DNA of 64,000 nucleotides from Semisulcospira habei (Eukaryota > Mollusca > Gastropoda > Semisulcospiridae). This document shows positions 15,601 through 27,600 of this stretch, in pieces (position 1 is the first letter of the stretch; each line of letters begins with the position of its first letter). The notes under the pieces are model-generated. The model was not told where the DNA came from, ran no database searches, and saw only the letters and a program-made list of their open reading frames with translations. The stretch is taken from the NCBI GenBank assembly GCA_036245525.1, contig BTPG01000004.1, positions 228,289,376-228,353,375 of the forward strand. Direction: 5' to 3'. Both the position numbers and the translations under genes were made by a program.

Positions 15601-18600
15601 AAAATTTCTTACATTTTAGGTAGTTTTTGGGTAAGTTTGTGAAAACAGACCTTGTGACTTAACTATTGATGTGACTGAGACTAAACTTGGCAGCTATTAA
15701 GAGAAAACTTACAGGTACACACTGAACTTACTTTGAATCAGATTTACCTGCCCGAAGATGAAATTTGATTAATTGAACACAGTGTCACTCCACTCATCGT
15801 CGGAAAGAAGTTCATCACTGTCACTCAAAAGTCAAATGAAAACGCTCTTGATCCGACCGGTCACTCATGTGCACACTGCTAACATCTGACACTTCAGCAT
15901 CACTTTGAGCATCCTCACCAAGTCCTAGGTCTCTGTCACGGATAAGTTCATCAAATAAGTCACCAAACTCCTCATCGCTATCGGCGTGCATGGTCATCAT
16001 GATGCTAAAAAAATCGACAAAAACTTTCACAATTCAACCCACAAGTAAAGTTTTGCGGTAGAAAAAACCCTAGACCTTTCCGGAAGTGACTTTATAAGCT
16101 CTCTTTGCACAGGAGAGCTCTCGCTTCCTGTGAGATCACTTTCTATTTTGGTCACAAAACCAAGCGGTCTCGAGCGGTATGGGATGGGAATACGCGACAC
16201 GAGTGGAATGGCGCTGTTTGGGACGTTACGAGTTAAAGACCATCAGTCACAGCCACATGCAGCCACCTGAATGATCGTCTTCAACCATTTAACTCCGAGG
16301 CTGCATTTCCCGGATTTTAGAAGTGTCACCTAATGACTACATACCTGTTGCAGGAGATGGATCGACCATGACAATTCAAGGGTAGAGCCAGATTAGCTTG
16401 GCGCCAGGTGGCGCCAAGCTAATCTAGCTCTACCCTTGAATTATCAAGGCTGACCCATCATCTGTTGTAGTGTGTTTGGGCTAAACAGGTTAATGACAGG
16501 TGGTCACTCAAAACAAGTTCGGCTGTCCTTGTTTTTTTTTTTTGTAGAGTAAAATATCTTCTCCTCGCAGAATAATGTATTCTTCTGTCCAATTGTGAAA
16601 TATTTTTTTTATTAACATTTCTTGTGCAGCTGTCAAATGAGGACAACCCGCGGCGGATGCTGCGTCGTGGCAGTTGTGCATTTTTCCTGCTGTACAGGCA
16701 GCTGTGTGACTCGCTGTTCTCTGCGAGGCTTTTTCTGACGGCTGCATTGCATGAACCGATCATGCGACTTCTCATGGAGGATGAATGGTTTTACGACATT
16801 GACCCTGACAAGGTCAGTGCGATATGCATGTGGATCTTGGGACTATTCAATCCACAGTCTTCAAACTTGGCCCAAGGATACTTTGTGGCAAGATCTTTGT
16901 AAACATACCAATTTGTGTGACCTCTCTTAAAGCTCAAGGTCATAGGGGATCTGGAACTAGGTAAAAAACTGCCATATTTTGACATAATTGATTTTTTTTT
17001 CCAAATAAAAAATACTACTCGCAACTTCAAACCAAAACTTTGTACAAAAATACCTGATGGTAAGACCTTTCTGTGCATACTAATTTTGATGCCCGCTCGG
17101 AAAGGTGAAGGATTGTAAGAGATAAATTGGTCACAAATAGCCTTTTTCTGACAATTTTTGTTTGTTTCTCAAATGCTGTTTTGAGCTTCCATCCCAAACT
17201 TGTTACAGAGATACCTGATGCTAAGATCGACCTTTCTATGCATGTTAACTTGGATGACCTCTGAGAAGGGTCAAGGGTCACAAGAGATCAGCAAATGATG
17301 TGAATAAATGTCCATTTGTTGGGTAGAATTTTAGTTTTTCTCACTCAGGATTTTTGCAAAACTTTTCAACCAACTTTGGCAGAAAAGTAGCTGATAATAA
17401 GACCTTTCTATGCATACTAATTTGGTTTACTCAAAAAGGTCAAGGGTCATGGGAGATTGCCAAAATTGAAAAATGCATACATTATGAGAAAACGTGGATT
17501 TTGCAGGTACAAAAGACTAGCAACGATTGTGTTTCAGGATTCAAGACATTTTGACTTCTTTTCTTGCATCTTGACATGGAATGAGTTTACAGTCTAAAAC
17601 AACACGAGTATTATTATTTAGACCGTTTGACTGTTGTGGGATCAGTTAACCCATATCATACTGAGGCTAAAAAAGCTTCCAATTTGTACTCTGCCATATG
17701 CAAGCTACCATATAGTACTTACAGATACGGATATAGACCAATGGCCTCAGTTCAAGGGTGGTGCCAGAATAGCTTGGCGCCTAGAGGCGCCAAGCTATTC
17801 TGGCAATACCCTTGAATTATTTTAGTCACACTTATTCCACAGACTGGTGTATTCCCAATGATAAGGGTTATGAGGCCGTTAGAATACAGGCTGCCCAAAT
17901 CCCTGCATGAACGCTGGTTAGCGCAGTTAGCTCCGACGCCCTACAGCAGGAGATGGATCGACTATGATAATTCAAGGGTAGTGCCAGTTTAGCTTGGCGC
18001 CTTGCGCCAAGCTAAACTGGCACTACCCTTGAATTTTTTATTTATTTTTTAATCTGACAGGCCCTTGTGCGCTTCCCACCTAAAGAGAGGCAGAAGCGAT
18101 TTGGGGACCCCGGCACGGACGACTACCGCACGAAACACGCGAATTACCGCACCTTCATTGTGGAGAAGCTGGTGCAGCTGTCGACGCGCTTCATCAGCTC
18201 CATCAAAGCCAACTTGCACTGCTTCCCACCTGCCCTGGCCTGGCTGGTTAGTCAGGTGTTCAACGCGTTGACGCAGGCGGGCAGAGTCGATCAGGCGGAG
18301 GTGGGTGTGATTTGTGAATACTCCAGCTTCTGTAGAGAGGTTGACGTCTGTGTCTGTCTGTCTACAGGGAAACCTGTTTTGCGTGACCAGTCTTACGAGG
18401 GATCAGCTGTCGTTGACCTCGTAACCCTTTCTACCCTGTCACCGAAAACCCAAAATGTTGCCGTTGTCCTCTGAAGAAAGCAATGGACAGTGCAGGACAC
18501 GGATCGACCATGATAGTTCAAGGGTGATGCCAGAATAGCTTGACGCCCATAGGCGGTCAGTCGGTCAGTCAGCCCATAGGCGCCAAGCTATTCTGGCATC

Positions 18601-21600
18601 ACCCTTGAACTGTCATGGTCGATCCTCATCTTGCTGTGGTGGGTCTGGTGCCGTCGTCCTCTGAAGACTGCATTGGACAGTGCAGGACACGGATCGACCA
18701 TGATAGTTCAAGGGTGATGCCAGAATAGCTTGGCGTCCATAGGCGGTCAGTCAGTCAGTCAGCCCATAGGCGCCAAACTATTCTGTCATCACCCTTGAAC
18801 TGTCATGGTCGATCCTCATCTTGCTGTGGTGGGTCTGGGGTAGAATGAGTTAACTGCCAGGGCAAGGTCCAAGAGACATAAAACCTCATGAGCCCCCGCA
18901 GTGTGTTAAAACACTCGCTTATTTCAGTGACCTGTTGGAAGGTCATGGTCACAAAGGTCATTCAAGGTCCAAGAGACATAAAACCTCATGAGCCCCCGCA
19001 GTGTGTTAAAACACTCGCTTATTTCAGTGACCTGTTGGAAGGTCATGGTCACAAAGGTCATTCAAGGTCCAAGAGACATAAAACCTCATGAGCCCCCGCA
19101 GTGTGTTAAAACACTCGCTTATTTCAGTGACCTGTTGGAAGGTCATGGTCACAAAGGTCATTCAAGGTCCAAGAGACATAAAACCTCATGAGCCCCCGCA
19201 GTGTGTTAAAACACTCGCTTATTTCAGTGACCTGTTGGAAGGTCATGGTCACAAAGGTCATTCAAGGTCCAAGAGACATAAAACCTCATGAGCCCCCGCA
19301 GTGTGTTAAAACACTCGCTTATTTCAGTGACGGAAGGTCATGGTCACAAAGGTCATTCAAGGTCCAAGAGACATAAAACCTCATGAGCCCCCCCAGTGTG
19401 TTAAAACACTCGCTTATTTCAGTGACCTGTTGGAAGGTCATGGTCACAAAGGTCATTCAAGGTCCAAGAGACATAAAACCTCATGAGCCCCCGCAGTGTG
19501 TTAAAACACTCGCTTATTTCAGTGACCTGTTGGAAGGTCATGGTCACAAAGGTCATTCATGATGCGGATCGGTCATGCACGTGAGCCTCTAGGGCTTTGC
19601 CATTCTTGTGTTTATGTTTGCAGTAGTGTGTAGATGATAACGTCAGAAATGTTTCCCCCCTGGCAGGTGCGGGCGTCGTGTGCGGACTTGGTGTTCGCGC
19701 TGTTCATCTGCCCAGCCATCTGTGACCCCGAGCCGTACGGCATCACGTCTGACATCCCAATCAGCCACATCGCGCGACACAACCTGATGCAGATTGCGCA
19801 GATCGTTCAGGTCCTGGCCATCTCGCGCTGGGAGGAAATTGATGTCAAGGTCAAGGACTTGTACGGCCGGTTTGAAAAGGTGACCTGTCCCTTCTTTGTT
19901 GAGCTCAGTGATACAGCCCAAGTTTCAGTAGATGTTGTTCACGAATCCGAAGTTGACAGTTTGCAGGCATTTCTACAAAAACAGTGGATCAACCCCGTAC
20001 ACTGCCGCGACCGCGATCCACCTGCAAGAGACATAGATCCTCATGAGCCCCAGAGACTGTGGGGGGGCTGATGAGGATCTGTGCCGCGACCGCGATCCAC
20101 CTGCAAGAGACATAGATCCTCATGAGCCCCAGAGACTGTGGGGGGGCTGATGAGGATCTGTGCCGCGACCGCGATCCACCTGCAAGAGACATAGATCCTC
20201 ATGAGCCCCAGAGACTGTGGGGGGGGGGGGGGCTGATGAGGATCTGTGCCGCGACCGCGATCCACCTGCAAGAGAATAGATCCTCATGAGCCCCAGAGAC
20301 TGCAGGGGCTGATGAGGATCTGTGCCGCAACCGCGATCCACCTGCAAGAGACATAGATCCTCATGAGCCCCAGAGACTGTGGGGGGGCTGATGAGGATCT
20401 GTGCCGCGACCGCGATCCACCTGCAAGAGACATAGATCCTCATGAGCCCCAGAGACTGTGGGGGGGCTGATGAGGATCTGTGCCGCGACCGCGATCCACC
20501 TGCAAGAGAATAGATCCTCATGAGCCCCAGAGACTGCAGGGGCTGATGAGGATCTGTGCCGCGACCGCGATCCACCTGCAAGAGAATAGATCCTCATGAG
20601 CCCCAGAGACTGCAGGGGCTGATGAGGATCTGTGCCGCGACCGCGATCCACCTGCAAGAGAATAGATCCTCATGAGCCCCAGAGACTGCAGGGGCTGATG
20701 AGGATCTGTGCCGCGACCGCGATCCACCTGCAAGAGACATAGATCCTCATGAGCCCCAGAGACTGCAGGGGCTGATGAGGATCTGTGCCGCGACCGCGAT
20801 CCACCTGCAAGAGACATAGATCCTCATGAGCCCCAGAGACTGCAGGGGCTGATGAGGATCTGTGCCTCTTGCTGAGACCGCTTTGTGCTCCTTGGGCAGT
20901 TTGTACACCACTGAAACACTTAACAGTGCAGTTTGTACACCACTGAAACACTTAACAGTGCAGTTTGTACACCACTGAAACACTTAACAGTGCAGTTTGT
21001 ACACCACTGAAACACTTAACAGTGCAGTTTGTACACCACTGAAACACTTAACAGTGCAGTTTGTACACCACTGAAACACTTAACAGTGCAGTTTGTACAC
21101 CACTGAAACACTTAACAGTGCAGTTTGTACACCGCTGAAACACTTAACAGTGCAGTTTGTACACCACTGAAACACTTAACAGTGCAGTTTGTACACCACT
21201 GAAACACTTAACAGTGCAGTTTGTACACCACTGAAACACTTAACAGTGCAGTTTGTACACCACTGAAACACTTAACAGTGCAGTTTGTACACCACTGAAA
21301 CACTTAACAGTGCAGTTTGTACACCACTGAAACACTTAACAGTGCAGTTTGTACACCACTGAAACACTTAACAGTGCAGTTTGTACACTACTGAAACACT
21401 TAACAGTGCAGTTTGTACACCACTGAAACACTTAACAGTGCAGTTTGTACACCACTGAAACACTTAACAGTGCAGTGTTTGTACACCACTGAAACACTTA
21501 ACAGTGCAGTTTGTACACCACTGAAACACTTAACAGTGCAGTTTGTACACTACTGAAACACTTAACAGTGCAGTTTGTACACCACTGAAACACTTAACAG

Positions 21601-24600
21601 TGCAGTTTGTACACCACTGAAACACTTAACAGTGCAGTTTGTACACCACTGAAACACTTAACAGTGCAGTTTGTACACCGCTGAAACACTTAACAGTGCA
21701 GTTTGTACACCACTGAAACACTTAACAGTGCAGTTTGTACACCGCTGAAACACTTAACAGTGCAGTTTGTACACCGCTGAAACACTTAACAGCGCAGTTT
21801 TGAAAACTTTCACTCTTGCAACACACTGGTTGTGAATGGATTGGCCATGATTGTTAAAGGGTAGTGCCGGGTTAGTTGGGCCCCTGCATCAGCAGTAAGT
21901 TGCACCGTGACAGTTTAAGGGGGGTGCTGGAATATCTATTCTGTAGTCACCAGATTCTTGAATCTATTGTCATAAGTTATTCTGGCAGCTCCCTTGAAGT
22001 TGAGCTATTATAGTCGATGCATATTTCATGGAGAACCAAATCTACTCGCCTGTCGCCAAATGCATTGCACCCACAGTTAACTTGAATGGTAGTCTGAATA
22101 GCTCTGGGGGCCTAAAACATTTGGTCTCCCCTCATATCTTGACCCCTTCACTGTCAGAAAAATGTAAACGCCACACAGCTGCAAGAGGCAAAGATCCTCA
22201 TGAGCCCCCGCAGTCGCACTAACTTACCGCAGTCGCGGGGGCTCATGAGGTTCTTTGCCTCTTGCTGACCCTATTCATGTCGGTGTTCGTCATTGGTCGG
22301 ATTGTTCCGTGTTGAAGTTGCCCTGCTTTCAAATACACAATTCTGCGCCCACTGGCGGTGAAGGGGTGAAGACTAAGAGTGAACATGTTAATTCTTTGTG
22401 GTGTTCCAGGGCTGCATGTCCGCTGTTCTCGACACCTTTCTGGAAGGTCCATGGGACGACGCGTTGATATCGCCCGGTCTGACGCCGCCCAACCTGCCCA
22501 TGCGCTCCACCATGCTCATGACACCCGCGGAGGTCAAGGACTTGGTAGGTGTTGCAGATGTCCAACTTTCTCTTCATAGCTGTTTCTCAGGCTCGTTGGT
22601 GAATGTGTGTGTGTGTGTGTGTGTGTGTGTTGGGGTGTTGCAGATGTCCAACTTTCTCTTCATAACTGTTTCTTAGGCACGTGAGTGAATGTGCATGTGC
22701 GTGTGTGTTCGCATGGGTGTGCATGTGTTGGAGTCAGCTGACTATACATTTCAGGCAATTTGCTGTGTGTTAAAGCCTGTGTAATACTATGCTTATTATC
22801 ATATCGGCACCGACAGACTTGTCGAGACAGCGACCTGTATAAGAACTTGTCTAAGCACCTGTGTTTGGTCCTGTGGTCCTCAAGACACCACCTGCCTGAG
22901 GCAACTGCTGTTGGGTGCTTCCTGTGGCAGTTGCTTTACACAGGTTTGACTGTATTATTATGATTTATTAGGGAATGGTAGAGGGGAGCAGTATAACTGA
23001 CACCTCTCCCCCCTGCTCTCCCACCAGTTTTGGCCTTCTGAACACGGTTAAAAACAGGGCCCGCAAGAAAACAGATCCTCAAGAGCCACCGCATCCACGT
23101 ACACATCCACATCCGCGTCCACATCCACGTCCATGGCCACAGGGGCTCTTGGAGATCTGTGCCTCTTGCAGATGGCAGTGTCGTGAAACTCAGCCATTTT
23201 GTTTCCCCTCCAGATTGTGTTTCTGCGGCAAATGAACGCTGTCACGGACGACAAAGTCCCGGGGAAGAAACAGCTAGAGACCCTGCTGTCTGCCCTGCCG
23301 CAGGAACTTCCCACCTCCCCAGGGGATTCCCTCTACACCCCCACGTCTGTGTACGGGGATCCCCCGGCCAGCATTGTCCCCCCTGATACACCCACCAGTC
23401 AGCGAAAACTTTTCAAGAGCAAATGTGAGTGGAGGAGTTTGTTCATGTGTTCCTGTGTGGAGCGTTCAAGGATGTGCTTGTTCATTGCTTTGTTTGCGGG
23501 CTCGTTATATTTGTCCATTGTTTGACTTGTGCGTGCCCGCTCTTGTTCATTCATGCATGTATACATCCATACATGCATTTTATTTTTTAAATTTCTGTGT
23601 GCATGGTTTTAAGTATTTATTTGTTTGCTTCATAATTAGTTCAATTGCCTATGCATCCATCCATCTCTCCATCCTTCCATCAATTCATTCAGACACCACC
23701 TCACACCCACTATCCATCCACCCATCGACCCACCCATCCATCCATTTAGCATAAAAAAGTCCTCCTTTTTCTAACCTAGCTACGATCAAGAAAAAGCTGT
23801 CGGCCACAAACCTGTCCCAGATGGCAGAGGAGACCGGAAACAACTCGGCCGACAAAGACAAGCCCTCTGTGCCCGAGGATGTTCTGGTCATCACTGTTGT
23901 CCCACCCGCCGACTGCCCCGGCATGATACCTGAGAAAAAGGTGAAACTAATGATGTAGTTAGCCCATTGTACCCAGAGGACAAACTCCCAACATGTTTCA
24001 TTTGTCCCCTGAAGACTGCATGACATTCCAGGGGAGAGACTGTGACAGTTCAAGGGTGGTGCCAGAATCGCTTGGCGCCTGTAGGCACCAAGCTATTCTG
24101 GCACCACCCTTGAACTATCATTGTCAATCCATATCTGGCTATGGTGTGTCGGGGTTAAACTATAGTTAAACTCTTTGTATTACACCCCACCCGGGTCTGC
24201 CCTGGGGGACTTGGGTGGGGTTAACTACTTTTTAGTTCCCAGGGTCACCCTGGTCAGCCCGACAGGGTGGATTTATTTCCTCAAAAACATTACCGATGAC
24301 ATGACTACATGGGAATATCTACTTCTAGGCTCAATTTTAGCCTACTTGCCCGTTGTGTGCCCACACAACCCGAGAGGCCCTCGGGGAACCCCCCAGAGGG
24401 GCCGAGAGTTATCTCCCCATACCTGCCTTACCAGATCCGGTCACGAGACCATCCAGTCTTTCTACTTCGCTCGTGGAGAGAAGACGTGTCTGGCCCGCGC
24501 TCTCGCTGCCTCGACCGGTCTTCTGCCTACCGACGCTTGTTGCCGACTTCGTGTGCTCTGCGCCCGCTTCTACCCTGCCTTCTACCTGGCCTTCTCTTCC

Positions 24601-27600
24601 TGCTTCGTTGGGCCACTTGCGGGGATTCTTCTGCTTCTGTGGACGGCGGTTTGGCTGCCCTTCCCCCCCTTCCCTTCGTTGCAGAGGTAAGGTAGCGGTA
24701 GTTCCCTCGGCCGGCCCTCGGGCTGAGAGCCGGCTGCCTGTGGGTGCTTCCCTGCTTTTGCTTTGGGGTTCGTTTCAGTGCGTAGTGCCTGATTAGCTCA
24801 CGGTCGGCTGTTGCCGTCTCGCGCCCGTTTTGCACGTGGGCCTTGGGCTCCGTGTGTGTTAGCCCGTTTAAAGCCCCGTTAGCCCTCCGAGAGTGCCCCA
24901 TTACGCTTTCACCGGGAGCCCGCCTACGCTTCGATAATGTCGTTGTGCTCCCGGTGCGATGACTTTAGGTGGCCGACGGACACTCACTCGGTCTCCCTAC
25001 CGCGTTCGGTGGTTCCTCGGACCGCAGGTGTAATAATAATAATAATAATAATAATAAGCACATTAAATAGGCGCTTTATCCCAATTGAAAATCGGCTCAA
25101 AGCGCTGCCCCGAACTGGGCCCAACAAGCGCGCTCACGTGAGTTACGCGCATTCACTCACACACGGAACGTAAACACAGAACTTTTCACGTGGTGCTAAG
25201 GGCAAGCTCAAGCGAGCTGCTGTAGTTTTTGGAAGTTCAAAATCGTTTGTATTTGAAATTGGTTGGGTGGACTGAATCTGATACCAGAGTGTAAGCGGTG
25301 TGCGGCCTGGCCTGAGGTTATGTGGGCGGACCTTGGTCCTTTTACCGCCGAGAGCGTGCCCGCCCGGCTTACGAGCGTTCAGCGCCCTTTGACACGTTGG
25401 CCGCCCTGGCTGTTTCCTCGGCCACTCCCGCACGGAACGGTCCCCGCTTCGGGGTTCGCGGTTTGTTCTGACCACAGGACCGCCACTGCTGCCACGCCCG
25501 CTGACCCTTCCGGAGGGTCTGTTTGCCGGCTTAGCGCACGTCTCACTGAGAGTGACCAGCAGCAGTCGGCCTTGAGCCGTCTGTCGTTGACGAGCCGTCC
25601 TCACCACTCTCCCCGCACCAAGCCCGCTGATCCTTCCAGAGGATCGCCTTGCCGGCATAGTGGCCTACTTCCGGAGTAGGGCCCGGAGAGACGTCAGCAC
25701 CGTCCGTCGCGACGCAGCCGCGACCCTGATCCTCACCGTTCCTCCTCCAGACGCCCGCGCTCTCGCTCGCCTCGCGAGCACCGTCAGCGGGATTCTCGAC
25801 GCCCCCTGCAGGACGATGCGCTCAGCCTGCTACCCGAAGTCTCGGTCTCGGCTCTGTTGGACGAGGATCGCTCGACCTCGCACGCGGCAGCTTCCCCGGA
25901 GCTGAAGAGGAAGGTCGCCGCCTTCGTTGACGCGGAGAGGCAGGTCAAGAAGTTTAGGTCGCTTCCCCAACCGCCCGGCTTTAAGGGTCTTCGAGACGTC
26001 TTTTCGTCGCACCTACAGCTGGCCACGTCCCAGGAGCCGGTCTTCTTCTCCGACCGTCGCTGGCCCGCGGATTTAGACATCTTGTTTCGGCGGGACGGGT
26101 ATGCTGGACTCTCCCAGGCCTTCTCCATCCCTCTGCCTACGCTGGACCTTTCGGCGGTGTCCCTAGCCGGCGGTCTGACTCTGCTGCGGCGGTCCCCGCT
26201 GCGGGGCCTGGACAAGACAGCGACCTTGGTCCGTAACACCTTAGCCTGCTCGGGTGTTATGGAGCTCCTCACTCAAGCCTTGGTTCGTCGGGTGGAGGTA
26301 TCCTGGCATCCTTCCATCTCTCCCCTCCTAGGAGACCTGCTGGTCCTCGCGGAGACCGCCAATTGCGCCGCCTACCATTCCTCGGTCAACGCGATGGTGG
26401 CTTCGGCCAACTGCGACCTCATGCGTCGAGATGCCCTGCTCCGCCCCTGCAGTACGTTGCCGCCGGACCTGCGAGCGCAACTTCACCGTGCCCCCTTGGG
26501 TGGACCCTTGCTGTTCGGCGACTCAGTCTCTACGGGTCGGCGGTTCGTTCCTCGTGATGTCTGTGCGACTTGGCCGGAGACGTTTGGTCGGACCTCTGGA
26601 GTTTTATCGGCGAGAGCGACCTCCGTCTACTATCTCTCGTCCGGCTCCTGTGGACACTTCCGCCGCCCCTTCGGTAACGACCGCCCTTCCTCGCATCGGC
26701 CCCTCGGAACGGTCTGCTCGTCGGGACCCGGCGTTGTGCGCTGACCAGAGGATCGCCACTGCTGCCATGCCCGCTGACCCTTCCGGAGGGTCTGTTTGCC
26801 GGCACAGCGCCCGCCTCACTGAGCCCGGCCTGCAGCAGTCCGCCATGAGCCGTCCCACGTTGACTGGCCTTCATCCTCTCTCTCTCCCCGAGAAGCCCGC
26901 TGATCCTTCCGGAGGATCTAAACGCCGGCATAGAGCCCTTCTCACTGAGTCCGGCCAGGAGAGACGTCAGCCTCAACCTGCGCGACACGGTCGCGCCCCC
27001 GACTCATCCCGTTCCACCGTCAGTTCTAGACACTCACGCTCGCCCCTCGAGCGCCGCTGGAGGGATCATTCGCCTCGCCGGGATCGTCGCCGCTCCCCCC
27101 GGAGGATCTGAACGCCGGCATAGCGCCCTGCTCTCGGAGTCTGGCCAAGAGAGGCTTCAGCCTTAGCTTGCGCGACACGGTCGCGCCCCGACTCCCTCCG
27201 TTCCACTTTCAGGTCACTTGATGGCTGATCAGAGGACTGCCACTGCTGCCACGCCCGCTGACCCTTCCGGAGGGTCTGTTTGCCGGCACAGCGCCCGCCT
27301 CACTGAGCCCGGCCTGCAGCAGTCCGCCATGTGCCGTCCCACGTGACTGGCCTTCCTCTCCCGTCTCTCCCCGTTAAGCCCGCTGATCCTTCCGGAGGAT
27401 CTGTACGCCGGCGTAGCGCCCTACTCACTGAGTATGGCCAGGAGAGACGTCAGCCCTAGCTTGCGCGACTCGGTCGCGCCCCCGACTCCTTCCGTTCCAC
27501 TTTCTGTTCAGGACACTAGTGCGCACCGCTCGAGCGCCTTCGGTAGGATTGCCGTTCGGACTCAACCTCCGCCCCTGGGTCTTCACTTGGCGGATGGACG

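Noticed and set aside
20895..21795. CRISPR-like array of 32-bp repeats
   Set aside because: The repeats are contiguous with no spacers and the window is clearly eukaryotic, with introns and LINEs.
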